The notes: generated from the sequence alone by a model not told the origin. 64,000 bases of DNA from Psychrobacter sp. I-STPA6b (GCF_020662265.1 NZ_VEWM01000010.1:372001-436000), one strand, 5' to 3'; shown: positions 1 through 11,444, numbered from the stretch's first letter. Made by a program: numbers and translations.

Positions 1-104
1 TATCCACACACTACTTCCTTGTCATTGTGTTTCCCTTTGTTTCTTGTAGGACTCAAGAGCAAATTCGTCAAGCAAGGAAACGACCTGCTTTTATATATGA
101 ATAA
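1..104 (+). CDS. 3' end of an upstream gene, possibly pilI (partial)
   Basis: A reading frame is open from the window edge to a TAA at 102-104, 36 bases before pilJ. It encodes about 33 residues with a charged C-terminus (EQIRQARKRPAFIYE). In Pseudomonas-type Pil-Chp clusters the gene directly before pilJ is pilI, a CheW-like adaptor, so position suggests pilI. Too little protein is visible to recognise a CheW domain. A second frame is also open until a TGA that overlaps the pilJ start, but its translation looks less like protein. Confidence 0.35.
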   Translation, partial: STHYFLVIVFPFVSCRTQEQIRQARKRPAFIYE

Positions 105-140
105 ATTTGTAATTTATCGAATTTTCGAGGACGAAATGCC

Positions 141-2222
141 ATGAGTGTTGACATAAATACGGCTAAAAAGAAAGTAAGAAGAACCAAATCACCTACACTT
201 GGAAAAGAGCAAAAAAGATGGATGGGCTTACTATGGTTGTTTGCTGCCATCTCTGTTATTAGCCTAGTTGCATTGGCCATTTATTTGAGTCGGGTGAATG
301 AGTATATCAATAATGTGAATCAGTTGGAGCTGTATTCTGCACGCATTGCTAATGATGCAAATAAAGCAACATTGTCACAAGATTATGAAATCAGCTCGGC
401 AGGTTATGATAACCTGCAAAAAGATATGCAAAAATATGAGCAAGCTCTTAATCAGGTTCGACTACATGCTCTAGAAAATCAGAATGTGTATAGTCAACTA
501 TTGCAACAGTGGCAAAAAAGTAAGGTACAAGCACAAACCTTATTAGATAGTCGTAATAATGCCAATGTATTGCAAGATCTAAAAGATCAGGTTAATGAAG
601 CTTCTGGCTCGATTCAAGGTGCATACAATACAGCAGCTGAACAGGCAAGTGAAGCAGGTGTGGCGGCTGAACAAATTAATACTTTCCAAGTACAGTCAGA
701 ACGTGCAGAAAAAATGAGCCAAGCTTTTGGAAAGATGACGGTAGACCCTGATGCTACAAGTGATGCTTTCAAAAGCTTATCGCAAGAGTTTGCACAAACA
801 CTTGATCAGCAACTACTTAGTATGGGGGCACAAATTCCTGCACTACAAGAAGTGGCTCAGATATATACTCAAATGATTGCACCTATTGTGCAAGATATCT
901 CAAACCTTAACAACTCTCCATCAGCTCAAAGCTTTACTCAAGCCCGTGCTTTGAATGAGATGGCTGTCAATACTCAAAAACAACTAGATACCATTAATAG
1001 AAACCTATTGGCTCACCCTTATGTTATGTGGTCAGCATTAGGCTTCTTAGTTGGTCTGGTTGGAATGCTTTTCTCCTTATACCGCTTGTATAAAGTTCGT
1101 GGCTCAACTCAGCAGTTATTGGTTGAAAGTGAGACATTACGTCAACGACAAAACATGCAGGTAGAGTCAGAGCGTGCACGAAAAATCCAAGAAGAAAACG
1201 AACGTAACCAGATGGCGATTTTACGTTTATTAGATGAGCTTGGAGACTTGGCAGAAGGTGACTTGACAGTTAATGCGACGGTATCAGAAGACTTTACAGG
1301 GGCAATTGCTGACTCCGTAAACTTCGCGATTGACCAACTACGTCAGTTAGTATTAGCAATTAACACGACGGCTGTTCGAGTTGCACAATCTTCAGAAGAA
1401 ACACAGTTAACAGCGGTAGAGCTTGCCGAGGCATCTGAGCATCAGGCACAAGAGATTGCGGGTGTATCTGCAGCGATTAACGAAATGGCAGTATCTATTG
1501 ACCAAGTATCTGCAAACGCCGCTGAGTCAACGTCGGTTGCACAACGTTCGGTTGCGATTGCGCATAATGGAGCAGAAGTTGTACAGCGCTCTATTGAGGG
1601 TATGAACACCATTCGTGAGCAGATTCAGGAGACTTCAAAACGTATTAAACGCTTGGGTGAGTCATCGCAAGAGATTGGTGATATCGTTGGATTGATTAAT
1701 GACATTGCTGACCAAACGAACGTACTGGCATTGAACGCTGCTATTCAGGCATCGATGGCAGGGGAAGCGGGTCGAGGCTTTGCGGTTGTTGCTGATGAGG
1801 TACAGCGTCTGGCAGAACGTTCTGCAAATGCGACCAAGCAGATTGAAACACTGGTTAAGACGATTCAGGCAGATACCAATGAAGCGGTTATGTCAATGGA
1901 ATCAACGACTACTGAGGTAGTACGTGGTGCACGCTTGGCAAAAGATGCAGGTGAGGCACTTGAAGAAGTTCAAACGGTATCCAATACATTGGCGGACTTG
2001 ATTCAAAACATTTCGAATGCGGCACAACAGCAGGCATCATCTGCTGGTCATATTTCAAAAACGATGAATATTATTCAAGATATTACATCGCAGACTTCTT
2101 CAGGTACATTGGCAACAGCGCGTTCAGTTGGACAGCTAAATGAGATGGCGGCTGCACTACAAGAGTCTGTATCTGGCTTTAAACTTGATGAGACTGAAGA
2201 AGAAATTGATGGCTTTTCATAA
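141..2222 (+). CDS. pilJ: Twitching-motility methyl-accepting chemotaxis protein PilJ
   Basis: Inner-membrane chemoreceptor of the Pil-Chp system, which in Pseudomonas controls type IV pilus extension/retraction and cAMP-linked surface responses by signalling to ChpA. The 693 residues fit the family length. Membrane helix at about 30-50, a long periplasmic helical region, second membrane helix at about 295-320, a HAMP-like linker to about 400, then a full cytoplasmic signalling domain with the hairpin-tip sequence around [16 protein letters not shown] and the downstream [16 protein letters not shown]. The start follows a CGAGGA ribosome site. It heads the visible part of the operon with pilK, chpA, chpB and a chpC-like gene. 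The 327-base gap to the next gene is unusually long for this operon. Confidence 0.93.
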   Translation: MSVDINTAKKKVRRTKSPTLGKEQKRWMGLLWLFAAISVISLVALAIYLSRVNEYINNVNQLELYSARIANDANKATLSQDYEISSAGYDNLQKDMQKYEQALNQVRLHALENQNVYSQLLQQWQKSKVQAQTLLDSRNNANVLQDLKDQVNEASGSIQGAYNTAAEQASEAGVAAEQINTFQVQSERAEKMSQAFGKMTVDPDATSDAFKSLSQEFAQTLDQQLLSMGAQIPALQEVAQIYTQMIAPIVQDISNLNNSPSAQSFTQARALNEMAVNTQKQLDTINRNLLAHPYVMWSALGFLVGLVGMLFSLYRLYKVRGSTQQLLVESETLRQRQNMQVESERARKIQEENERNQMAILRLLDELGDLAEGDLTVNATVSEDFTGAIADSVNFAIDQLRQLVLAINTTAVRVAQSSEETQLTAVELAEASEHQAQEIAGVSAAINEMAVSIDQVSANAAESTSVAQRSVAIAHNGAEVVQRSIEGMNTIREQIQETSKRIKRLGESSQEIGDIVGLINDIADQTNVLALNAAIQASMAGEAGRGFAVVADEVQRLAERSANATKQIETLVKTIQADTNEAVMSMESTTTEVVRGARLAKDAGEALEEVQTVSNTLADLIQNISNAAQQQASSAGHISKTMNIIQDITSQTSSGTLATARSVGQLNEMAAALQESVSGFKLDETEEEIDGFS

Positions 2223-2549
2223 TGTTGAGTCATGATTAGTTTATTAAGAATACATAGAGATCATGCAGTTGTAGATTATCTAGATTTGTTTAGATGTTTA
2301 ATAGATATGATGATTTATTATATTGCATGATAATGATAGAAGGAGCAGTGAACAAATTGGGTCAGTAGATTTGTTAATTACATACCTAATATGTGCTGCC
2401 CTTTTTATCTTTAATTGATGGTGTATTTTATAGATTGAATAGTAATAATCTTATGTGAGTATGAAGTAAAGATAATGAAGTTGTCTTTAATAAGTTTATT
2501 ACATTAGGGTTTCAATCAGTTAAATATAAAAAGTGGTGACACAGTAAAT
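2223..2549. other. Intergenic stretch between pilJ and pilK, no gene seen
   Basis: 327 bases, strongly AT-rich. I see no convincing open frame, no hairpin with a T-run and no match to the two repeat families of this window. It may hold a promoter for pilK-chpABC, but none stands out by eye. Confidence 0.4.
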
Positions 2550-3398
2550 ATGACACATCATAAGGATAGTCAGCTAACATCGCCGTTGACCTCTTCGCTA
2601 ACGATGACTCAAATGTCAAACTGGCAAAGTTATATTGAGCAAAAAGTTGGTTTTGTGTTGCCCACCCGTCAAGAGCATTGGTTACATCGGGCAATATTGG
2701 CAGTTGCCAAAAATAATGCAATGAGTGTAGATGCATTATTTGCTGCGGTACAAACTGATGAGCAAATGTGGCAGCAAGTTATTGCAACGGTATTAATCCC
2801 AGAGAGTAGGTTTTTTCGGCATATTGAGACTCTCAATTATATTTCACAGTGTGCTGATGATAGTATGGGAAGTTGCCGAGTGTGGAGTGTCGGCTGTGCA
2901 AATGGTCAAGAAATTTGGTCATTGGCAATGGTTATGCAAGCAGACAATCATCGGTTTGAGCTTTGGGGGTCTGATGTTAATAAAGCAGCCATAGAGTATG
3001 CAACACATGGTCGATATGCCATACGATATTTACAAGAAATACCAGAACAGTATCATCACTTTGCTCTGAAATCAGAGCAAGAAAAAAGTAGTCGTTATTG
3101 GTATATGAGTGATAGGTTACGGGATTCAGTACAGTTTTTTCAGCACAATATTTTTTCAGAGCCATTGCCTAGCTTGCCCAAAATGAATGTCATTTTATGC
3201 CAAAACGTCTTAATTTATTTTCGTCAGTTTGACCAAAGAGATATTTTGTTTCGTTTGGTTCAACAGTTAGAAGTAGGTGGGTATTTAGTGTTAGCACCAG
3301 GAGAAGCTTCGTTTTGGCAACATCCGCAAATGCGACGTATTCGCCACTCAGCAGTCAACGTTTGGCAAAAAATAGACTCTAATAATAACCTTTTTTGA
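2550..3398 (+). CDS. pilK: CheR-type chemoreceptor methyltransferase (PilK)
   Basis: SAM-dependent glutamate O-methyltransferase expected to methylate PilJ and set receptor adaptation. The 282 residues match the CheR family. Visible motifs: IPESRFFRH (the CheR TxFFR segment), the SAM-binding loop WSVGCANGQEIWSLAM (canonical WSAGCSTGEEPYSLAM), GSDVN for the acidic SAM-contacting residue, and NVILCQNVLIYF (the CheR NVLIYF motif). It lies between pilJ and chpA as in Pseudomonas aeruginosa, which supports the PilK name. The ribosome site is weak (AGTGGTGAC about 10 bases before ATG), so a low expression level is possible. Confidence 0.88.
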   Translation: MTHHKDSQLTSPLTSSLTMTQMSNWQSYIEQKVGFVLPTRQEHWLHRAILAVAKNNAMSVDALFAAVQTDEQMWQQVIATVLIPESRFFRHIETLNYISQCADDSMGSCRVWSVGCANGQEIWSLAMVMQADNHRFELWGSDVNKAAIEYATHGRYAIRYLQEIPEQYHHFALKSEQEKSSRYWYMSDRLRDSVQFFQHNIFSEPLPSLPKMNVILCQNVLIYFRQFDQRDILFRLVQQLEVGGYLVLAPGEASFWQHPQMRRIRHSAVNVWQKIDSNNNLF

Positions 3399-3493
3399 GA
3401 ATATACGACTCTGTAATAAACGATGAAATAGTAGTAGAGAAGTTCAGCCAGTCGTTGTTTTGCATTTAATTATTAAATCATTAGGAAAAATCG

Positions 3494-6400
3494 ATGATAA
3501 ATTCCTCTAATACCTTAGTCACGACCGAATGGTTGATGCCACATATTCAAGAGCAGATGGAAAGCCTGCATCAGCGCTGGAAAGATGCGGATGCGTCAAC
3601 AGATTTTTCTAGTTTGTCTTCAGACTATTTACATTTAATGGGGACATTTAAGGTTGCTAACCTATCTGTATTTTCACAGTTTACAGCTTCTATTGCAGCA
3701 TTGGCAGCAGCAATGGACAATCATTCCCTTGATATTAGTTATAGCTATACGGCGCTGTCTGCTAGTGAGTTAATGTTGCATGAGATAGATAATTACGTGC
3801 GCACAGGAACGTATCGTTACCGCTTGCTACACCATCGTTATGACTATTTGCGTCAGCTACTTAATAGCCATCCTGTTGAGCTTGCTGTACCTGATGAGAG
3901 TTTAGATGGTGAGGAGCTATTACCACATAAGTTACCTGCATTTGATGAAAGCTCAGTTAAAGCTGTACCAGAAGAAGTCGAAGCTGGCTCTAAAAATATG
4001 AGCTACTATGTGGATTTACCAGAGTTTGATAATACAAAAGCTTTGACAGCATCTCAGCGCCAATCACTTTCTGTCGCATGGCGCTATGCTACTCAGCAAC
4101 TACTTATTAAAAATCAAAATGACCCAGTTATATTGGAGCAGTTGCGTCAAGTTGCTCAATTTTTCTTAGATGATGCAGTGACGCAAAATCTGGAAACTGT
4201 TTCTAAGCTTTGGTATTTAACTACCATATGGATTGATGGATTAAGCTTAAACTCAGCACCATTACCAGCAAACTATGCATATTTGCTGGCAGATATTGAT
4301 CAAGTTATTCTCATGCCGTGGGAGCAGTCTGAGCTATCTACAATGGCCTTAGTAGATGACTTGTTACTTGAGGTATATATTCAGTTAAAAGGTCTTGTTA
4401 ATACTAGCGAAAGTATTGATAAGAACTTAGATCATATTCATAAAGGGCTACAGCAAGGTGGAGTATTCTTATTACGCCTATTATCCCAACTAGAGCAACT
4501 TATTTTTAATTTGGATAATCCTAAGGCGATTGTAGCACCTTTGCAGGATTTGAAGCGCCAGCTTATCCAGCGTGGTTGGTCGTTATATAAAGGTCAGTTT
4601 GACTTGGTTATTGAAGATTTGACGGCTTGTCTTGAACAGCCAGAGCTGTTAGATGAGTTGCGCTGGCAAATTGAGCGTCAGTTACAGGATTTATATGCTG
4701 ATATCTTTAATATGTATCAGACCATTGAGGCTCAGATTGGTCATAGTCAGGCGTTTTATAGCTATCATCAGATTGAAAAAGCAGAAACAAAAGAAAAAGA
4801 TGCTGAGCAAGATGCTATCCATGTTCAGACTTACTCAGGTGTATTACGAGAAGTACGTATTACTGTTGAAAATATTAAGTTGGCATTTAATGAGTATTTG
4901 CACCAGCATAGCATTGAGTCGTTGCCAACGGAGTCTCAGTTTCAGGTCTTAAGAAGAGCCTTCAAAGATATTGGCTTGCCAGATGCAATCAGTATTATTG
5001 AGCAGTATGAACAGATTTTGTCTGTATTGAAGTCAAAAAATATCACGCACATTACGTGGAAGATGTCTGATGCTATGACTGAAGGTCTGGCAGTGATTGA
5101 GCTGTTCTTGGACTATCTAGCACAGCAATCTTTACATTCTGAGCTACTTAAAAAAGCACAGCATTATATTGATGAGGCGAATCGTCATTTAGCTGATTTG
5201 ACAGATACTTCGGTAACTTTCGCACATGATGAGTTTGTGCAGTTACATGATAAGAAGATATATGGTGGCGTATTATACGATGATTCTGGTGAGATTATTA
5301 CTGAGACAGTTGAGCCAGAGTCTCTGTTAGATGCTCAGTCATCAGAGCAACCATCGGCTACTGCTGACTCTGATAGCTTAGAGATAGACTTTGATTATAA
5401 TCCATTGATGGATGCCAGTATTGTTGACACAAATGCTGAGCAGGTAGAGTTGACTACTGCTGATAGTTACTCAGAAAGTGAGGCATTGCAGGCTGCTCGT
5501 GAAAAGTTAAAGGATGATGACTTTGATGTCGATGAAGATATAAGAGAGATCTTCATTGAAGAAGCAGAAGAAGTGTTAGAGCATATGGACACTTACTTGC
5601 CATCTTGGAAGCAAAACCCACAAGATTTAACACCATTGGCAGAAGTTCGTCGCGGTTTCCATACGTTGAAAGGTTCAGGACGTATGGTGGGTGCGCATAA
5701 TACTGGTGAGATGGCATGGGCGGTGGAAAATCTGCTCAATCGAGTTTTAGATAAAACGTTACCCGTTAGTGATGAGTTGGTTGATTTTATTATTGATACC
5801 AAGGCGCTAATTCCAACATTGGTATCAGATTTTGCTCAGCGCCAACCCCCTTCTATAGACCCTGCTGTTACTGTCTTAAAAGCGACAAATCTATTGGCTG
5901 GAAACCCCATTAATGAAGGGTTGAATGAGAGTGAAAATAGCCAGACAGTAGTACAGGATACGCTGGTATCAGACGATGTGGCAAACTCTCAAACATCAGA
6001 TGCAGATATATCTGAGCAGGCAGTAGAGCTTCCCATCGTATTAATGCCTTATCTGGAGTCAGTGGAGTTGCCTAATGACGGTGGTGATATTGACGAAGAT
6101 ATTAAAGAGATATTTATTGAAGAAGCCAGAGAGGTCTTAGAATCAATTACGCCAACATTTAATCAGTGGTGTCATGAGCCTAATGAAATAGAGTTGTTAG
6201 TTGAAGTCCGTCGCGGTTTCCATACTTTGAAAGGCTCAGGACGGATGGTTGGTGCAAATCATACAGGTGAGCTGGCATGGTCGATTGAGAATATGTTGAA
6301 TCGAGTGCTGGATCATAGTATTGAAGCTAATCTGGGTATACAGGCATTAGTTGCTGATGTTTTGGCAGCTTATCCAGATATGGTAACAACGTTTGAGGCT

Positions 6401-9400
6401 GGAAAAACAGACTATCCTAAAGAGGCACAACTATGGGCGGCATGTGCGCAAGCGTATAGTAAAAAGCATGGTGATGATTTTGATTATCGTGATGTGAGAC
6501 ATAGTGTTGCAACCAATGCTTCGATACTAAATATTGGTGATACAGATGCTAAATTAAATGATAAAAATGAAATTACTCATAATATTTTACAGTCATTAAA
6601 TTCAGCAAATGAGCGGATGGCTGGTGTTGCTGATAGTGGCGTTGTTATTGACTCAGAAGAGCAACAGTTTAATGAAATTTTCTTAGAAGAAGCTTCTGAG
6701 CTGGTGGCGCAGATAGAAAGCTTTATTGTTGAAAATCAAGGCAAGGATAGCATTGCTGTAGATGATGAGGTTGTGCGAGCTTTCCATACATTGCGTGGTG
6801 CATCAGGTAGTCATTCATTGCAAGCCATTAGTGATGTTAGTACAACAGTTGAGCATAGCTTAGATTTATTGCAGAAGTTTGATGAGCCAATGAATGCTAA
6901 GCATTTACAGGCAGTGAAACAGTCAGTAGAGTTGATTAAGAGTTATATTGCTGACTTCCAATCTGCAAGTATATCTGATGCAAGTACTGCTGAACTTATC
7001 GGTGAGCAAGAGCAGACAACATTAGATAGTCAGCAAAAAGTAGAAGCCTTACAGGTCATGTTCGATGAGTCGTCTCCTGAAGAAAGTGCTCATGAAGTTA
7101 CATTTAGTGTGGCAGATATTTTAAGTCATGATATTGATGATTTGTTGGATGCAGAGTGGGAGTTGGAAGCTCAGCTTTCTCAAGCTCAAGAAGAGCAGGT
7201 GGTGGAATATACACAGAGTATGGTGGGTCAAATTGACCTCATGCTCGAACGAGTAAGTGCGTCGAAGAAATTTGTTCAAATATTAGAAGCATTAAAAGCT
7301 GTCTATCAGTTGCTTACTACCAAGCCTATATTAATAGCTCATGCAGATAATGATACGATTATTAAGGCATTATTAGCAGGGCATGCTCAGTTAACAGGTC
7401 TTTTGGACTCTATTGCCGGTAGTATGGCATTACGGTTAGATGAGTCAGTAGTTACACAGCTACATGAGATTGCGACTGCATACTCTCAAATAGAAGGTGT
7501 GGGTGATGCACCAGTCGTTTTAGAAATTGAACCAATTAATACAGATGAAGAGTTATTAGAAATTTTCTTAGATGAAGCACAAGAGCTAGATGCTGATATT
7601 CATCGTATTTTTGGTGAGTGGCAACAAGCGCCAGAAGATACAGAGTTGTTGAAGGTGTTACAGCGTCACTTGCACACTGTAAAAGGTGGTGCTCGTATGG
7701 CAGGTATCGCCAGTATTGGTGACTTGACTCATGAGGCAGAAACTATCTATGAACAGTTTGTTACTGGGTTGTTGACTCCGACACCTGAGTGGGTTCGGGC
7801 TATGCAAGGTGTACAGGATACCTTGTCATTACAGATTGAGCATGTTATCCAGCAGAACCAGTCATTTTTCGCTCATGCTCTAGTAGCACAGTTGCATGAA
7901 TTATTAAGTGTAAAACAGATTCCTGAGGACTTCCATTTAGCATTACCTGTCTTCTCAGAAGAAGAAAATGTTAATGAGGTGGAAGTAGAAGAGGCGGAAA
8001 GTGCGGTTATTGCACCACCAGTGAGTCAGTATGAGCAGCTGGTTGTCACTTCTTGGGGTGATGAGCAACCAGATGCTGATATTCTGCAAGTATTCTTAGA
8101 AGAAGCCCAAGAGCTGATTGAAAGTAGTATGCAGTCTTTGCAAAACTTCCGTAGTAATACAGGTGATATCAATGTATTACAGGAACTACAGCGTGACTTA
8201 CATACAATGAAAGGTGGTGCGCGTATGATCTTGGCCAATGGTGTGGCAGATCTGGCGCATCAGATGGAGACGGTCTATGAAGATCTATATAGCCGTCGCC
8301 GTCCAGCAACAAAATTACTGATACAACTGTTGTTGGCTTGCCATGATTGGTTAGCAAGTGCAGTACAGCTGTTGATTCATCATATTAATCCACCAGAGCC
8401 CACTGAGCTGGTCGATGCACTAAAACAGTTTAGTAAAGATCCTGATAGTTTGTATGAAGTACCAGAGCAGTCATTGGAGGCATACTTTGAAATTATTGCT
8501 GAGCATGAGTTAGAGCAGAAGAATAAGCATACATTGCATGATATTGATAACCCACCACCAATGTTGGGTGAATTCAATAAGGCGCAAGATCAAAGTATGC
8601 TGAATAATGAGATGATTCGTATCTCAGCTGGCCTGATGGAACGAATGATTAACCTATCAGGTGAGGCAGCAATTAACCGTGCTCGTATTGATATGGGTGT
8701 GACCAGTCTTACCAATACGATTGAAGAGATGGGTGTGACGGTACAACGTCTTGCAGATCAGCTTCGTCGTATGGATATTGAGCTTGAAGCACAGATTCTA
8801 TCGCAGATTGATGAAGAAGAGCTTTTAAATAGTGAAGACTTTGACCCATTAGAGATGGACCAATACTCTTCATTAAATCAGTTGTCAAAATCACTGTCAG
8901 AATCAGCATCGGATTTGTTAGATATTAAAACAACGATGATTGATAAAACACGTGATGCGGAAAACTTATTGTTGCAATTGTCTCGGACACAGACGGAGCT
9001 ACAAGATGGGTTAATGAACTCTCGAATGGTTCCTTTCTCTAGATTGGCACCTCGTCTACAGCGTATTGTTCGTCAAACAGCAAATGAGTTGCATAAGAGT
9101 GTTGAGCTACATATTATCAATGCTGATGATGAAATGGACAGAACGATTCTTGAGCGTATCACTTCGCCGTTGGAGCATATGTTACGAAATGCTGTTGACC
9201 ATGGTATTGAGATACCTCAAAAGCGTGAGGAGTTAGGTAAAGAGCGTACAGGACAGATTACCCTTGAAATCTTGCGTGAAGGTAGTGAGATAGTTATTCA
9301 TCTTAGTGATGATGGTAGCGGTATTGATGTGAATGCTGTACGTCAAAAGGCTATTTCACAAGGACTAATTAAAGAAAATGATGACACATTGACTGATCTA

Positions 9401-10423
9401 GATGTCATGCAGTATATCTTTAATGCAGGTCTAACTACGACGAAGAAAGTAACACAAATCTCAGGTCGTGGCGTGGGTATGGATGTAGTACAAAGTGAGG
9501 TTCGCCAGTTGGGTGGTACCGTATCTGTAGAATCTTCACAAGATATTGGCTCTCGCTTCTCAATGCGTGTACCTTTGACAGTTGCTATTTCTGATGCCTT
9601 GGTAGTTCGAGTAGCAGATCGCTATTATGCCGTTCCTTTGGTACAGATTGAGCGTGTTGTTCGAGTCAACCCAGAGTCCTTATTTGAGTTTTATCAGTCA
9701 AATGAGTCTGTCTTTGAAATAGAAGGCACGGATTATCGTTTACGTTACCTCAATGAGTTGTTATCTGGTACAACGTTAAATCAGTTGGCCGTAACTAACA
9801 ATGTGAGCTCGCCAATTATTATTATTAAGAACCAAACTGGTCAACAGTTGGCGGTGCAAGTAGACGAGATTTCTGGTTCGCGTATTGAGGTTGTGGTCAA
9901 GCCTTTAGGTCGACAGCTTTCACATATCTCAGGAATATCTTCAGCAACCATCATGGGTGATGGTTCGGTTATGCTGATTTTAGACTTGATGGCATTGATG
10001 CGGAATGCTTCGATTCGGACTGTTTCTGAAACACCAACAGCGAAAGTTGAAAAGACTCGTCCAACTATATTGGTTGTGGATGACTCTGTGACAGTACGTA
10101 AAGTAACGTCTCGTCTACTTGAACGTCAAGGCTTTACTGCTCATGTTGCAAAAGATGGTATTGATGCTATTGAGATATTACAGGAGTTAACACCGGACTT
10201 GATTCTACTTGATATTGAAATGCCACGTATGGATGGATTTGAGGTTGCGACACAAGTGCGTCATGATCCAAGACTCAAATCAATACCAATTATTATGATT
10301 ACCTCAAGAACAGGAGATAAGCATAGAGAGCGGGCATTTGAGATTGGTGTGAACGAATATATGGGTAAGCCTTTCCAAGAAGCACAGCTTATCTCAACAA
10401 TTCAAGGCTGGTTAGAACAATAG
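3494..10423 (+). CDS. chpA: Pil-Chp hybrid sensor kinase ChpA (CheA-CheY fusion, multiple HPt)
   Basis: Giant CheA-type histidine kinase (2309 residues) that takes PilJ signals and phosphorylates the PilG/PilH response regulators governing type IV pilus motors. N-terminal about 550 residues form a FimV/FimS-like helical region. Histidine phosphotransfer domains follow, with HxLKG-type motifs at about H723, H910, H1098 (HTLRG variant), H1394 and H1570. Then the CheA dimerisation segment, ATPase N-box RNAVDHG (N1899), DDGSGIDV and GRGVGMDVV, a CheW-like domain, and a C-terminal receiver domain with D2196/D2197, phospho-acceptor D2240 (LLDIEMPRMDG) and K in GKPF. Domain order matches P. aeruginosa ChpA, although that protein has more phosphotransfer domains. 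Start preceded by AGGAAA; chpB follows after 12 bases. Confidence 0.95.
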   Translation: MINSSNTLVTTEWLMPHIQEQMESLHQRWKDADASTDFSSLSSDYLHLMGTFKVANLSVFSQFTASIAALAAAMDNHSLDISYSYTALSASELMLHEIDNYVRTGTYRYRLLHHRYDYLRQLLNSHPVELAVPDESLDGEELLPHKLPAFDESSVKAVPEEVEAGSKNMSYYVDLPEFDNTKALTASQRQSLSVAWRYATQQLLIKNQNDPVILEQLRQVAQFFLDDAVTQNLETVSKLWYLTTIWIDGLSLNSAPLPANYAYLLADIDQVILMPWEQSELSTMALVDDLLLEVYIQLKGLVNTSESIDKNLDHIHKGLQQGGVFLLRLLSQLEQLIFNLDNPKAIVAPLQDLKRQLIQRGWSLYKGQFDLVIEDLTACLEQPELLDELRWQIERQLQDLYADIFNMYQTIEAQIGHSQAFYSYHQIEKAETKEKDAEQDAIHVQTYSGVLREVRITVENIKLAFNEYLHQHSIESLPTESQFQVLRRAFKDIGLPDAISIIEQYEQILSVLKSKNITHITWKMSDAMTEGLAVIELFLDYLAQQSLHSELLKKAQHYIDEANRHLADLTDTSVTFAHDEFVQLHDKKIYGGVLYDDSGEIITETVEPESLLDAQSSEQPSATADSDSLEIDFDYNPLMDASIVDTNAEQVELTTADSYSESEALQAAREKLKDDDFDVDEDIREIFIEEAEEVLEHMDTYLPSWKQNPQDLTPLAEVRRGFHTLKGSGRMVGAHNTGEMAWAVENLLNRVLDKTLPVSDELVDFIIDTKALIPTLVSDFAQRQPPSIDPAVTVLKATNLLAGNPINEGLNESENSQTVVQDTLVSDDVANSQTSDADISEQAVELPIVLMPYLESVELPNDGGDIDEDIKEIFIEEAREVLESITPTFNQWCHEPNEIELLVEVRRGFHTLKGSGRMVGANHTGELAWSIENMLNRVLDHSIEANLGIQALVADVLAAYPDMVTTFEAGKTDYPKEAQLWAACAQAYSKKHGDDFDYRDVRHSVATNASILNIGDTDAKLNDKNEITHNILQSLNSANERMAGVADSGVVIDSEEQQFNEIFLEEASELVAQIESFIVENQGKDSIAVDDEVVRAFHTLRGASGSHSLQAISDVSTTVEHSLDLLQKFDEPMNAKHLQAVKQSVELIKSYIADFQSASISDASTAELIGEQEQTTLDSQQKVEALQVMFDESSPEESAHEVTFSVADILSHDIDDLLDAEWELEAQLSQAQEEQVVEYTQSMVGQIDLMLERVSASKKFVQILEALKAVYQLLTTKPILIAHADNDTIIKALLAGHAQLTGLLDSIAGSMALRLDESVVTQLHEIATAYSQIEGVGDAPVVLEIEPINTDEELLEIFLDEAQELDADIHRIFGEWQQAPEDTELLKVLQRHLHTVKGGARMAGIASIGDLTHEAETIYEQFVTGLLTPTPEWVRAMQGVQDTLSLQIEHVIQQNQSFFAHALVAQLHELLSVKQIPEDFHLALPVFSEEENVNEVEVEEAESAVIAPPVSQYEQLVVTSWGDEQPDADILQVFLEEAQELIESSMQSLQNFRSNTGDINVLQELQRDLHTMKGGARMILANGVADLAHQMETVYEDLYSRRRPATKLLIQLLLACHDWLASAVQLLIHHINPPEPTELVDALKQFSKDPDSLYEVPEQSLEAYFEIIAEHELEQKNKHTLHDIDNPPPMLGEFNKAQDQSMLNNEMIRISAGLMERMINLSGEAAINRARIDMGVTSLTNTIEEMGVTVQRLADQLRRMDIELEAQILSQIDEEELLNSEDFDPLEMDQYSSLNQLSKSLSESASDLLDIKTTMIDKTRDAENLLLQLSRTQTELQDGLMNSRMVPFSRLAPRLQRIVRQTANELHKSVELHIINADDEMDRTILERITSPLEHMLRNAVDHGIEIPQKREELGKERTGQITLEILREGSEIVIHLSDDGSGIDVNAVRQKAISQGLIKENDDTLTDLDVMQYIFNAGLTTTKKVTQISGRGVGMDVVQSEVRQLGGTVSVESSQDIGSRFSMRVPLTVAISDALVVRVADRYYAVPLVQIERVVRVNPESLFEFYQSNESVFEIEGTDYRLRYLNELLSGTTLNQLAVTNNVSSPIIIIKNQTGQQLAVQVDEISGSRIEVVVKPLGRQLSHISGISSATIMGDGSVMLILDLMALMRNASIRTVSETPTAKVEKTRPTILVVDDSVTVRKVTSRLLERQGFTAHVAKDGIDAIEILQELTPDLILLDIEMPRMDGFEVATQVRHDPRLKSIPIIMITSRTGDKHRERAFEIGVNEYMGKPFQEAQLISTIQGWLEQ

Positions 10424-10435
10424 GCATTTTAAACG

Positions 10436-11404
10436 ATGACTCATCCTGCTAAAAAAGTTGCTGAAATACGTATTATGGTTGTGGCAGAGAAGGTTCAGCA
10501 ACGTTTAGCATTAAGTGATACGATTCGAGAGTTAGGGCTATGTTTGGTAGATAGTGTCTCCTTTACAGCACTGAAGGAGACACATCTTAATGCACAAGTG
10601 GATCTCTGGCTATTAGACGGTCAGCTAGATGAGGCATTGCTAGATAAGTTGGATAGCATTGCCCAGCAAAAAAAACATATGGCGCTGATAGGATTTAGTC
10701 AGGCACCCTATTTCTATGCCACCGAGCAGTATTTGAAGTGGCAAAGAAAACTCAGGCGTAAGCTTGCATTGGTGCTTGATTTGCCTGAGTTGTGCAGCCC
10801 GCAAGAAAACCTCCATAAGCACTATAATTGGAAATATTTAGTTGTATTGGGTGCTTCGATGGGCGGTCCGGCTGCTATTAAAGATTTTTTAGATGCACTA
10901 TCCCCCAATCTTCCAATTAGTATTTTAGTCGCACATCATTTTGATAAACAGATGTTATATAAGTTGCCAAGGATTTTGAGTCGTCATAATTCATGGCAGT
11001 GTCAAATCATCTCCTTTAACCAGCTACTACAAGCTGGGCAATGTGCCATTGTACCCGTTGATAAGCAGGTGGCTTGTGATTCGACAGGGTATATTGTATT
11101 AGAAGATAAAGAGTGGCAAACCAACTATAAGCCTTGTATTGGTGAGCTATTACATCAGATCAGTAATGTTTATGGTAAGTCATTAATTACAATTATTTTT
11201 TCTGGTATGGGTAGTGATGGCTCACAACATCTTGATAAGCTTTATGCTAATCATAGTCAAATTTGGGCACAAACTCCTGAAAGTAGTATCTGTCCAGCCC
11301 AGCCACAAGCTGTTATTGATTCCGGCTTTTGTCAGTTTTCTGGTACACCACAGGAATTGGCACAACGCCTAACACAATATGTTATGAAAAATAATGCAGA
11401 TTAA
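10436..11404 (+). CDS. chpB: CheB-type receptor methylesterase ChpB
   Basis: Protein-glutamate methylesterase expected to remove methyl groups from PilJ, opposing PilK. The C-terminal catalytic domain shows the CheB triad: Ser at about 141 in LGASMGGPAAI, His at about 168 in VAHHFD, and Asp at about 261 in GMGSDGSQH. The N-terminal about 115 residues look like a receiver domain that has lost clear phosphorylation features (a DLWLLDGQ strand remains), so control by phosphorylation is doubtful. The gene follows chpA by 12 bases and is followed by a CheW-like gene 40 bases later, as in the Pseudomonas chpA-chpB-chpC order. Confidence 0.88.
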   Translation: MTHPAKKVAEIRIMVVAEKVQQRLALSDTIRELGLCLVDSVSFTALKETHLNAQVDLWLLDGQLDEALLDKLDSIAQQKKHMALIGFSQAPYFYATEQYLKWQRKLRRKLALVLDLPELCSPQENLHKHYNWKYLVVLGASMGGPAAIKDFLDALSPNLPISILVAHHFDKQMLYKLPRILSRHNSWQCQIISFNQLLQAGQCAIVPVDKQVACDSTGYIVLEDKEWQTNYKPCIGELLHQISNVYGKSLITIIFSGMGSDGSQHLDKLYANHSQIWAQTPESSICPAQPQAVIDSGFCQFSGTPQELAQRLTQYVMKNNAD

Positions 11405-11444
11405 TACAATATAGCCGGTGCTAAAGATTTATAATGAGGAATCT

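Noticed and set aside
1-144. Second open frame overlapping the pilJ start codon
   Set aside because: Open to a TGA at 142-144, but its translation is Leu/Phe/Ser-rich without charged pattern; the frame ending at 104 looks more like a real protein end.
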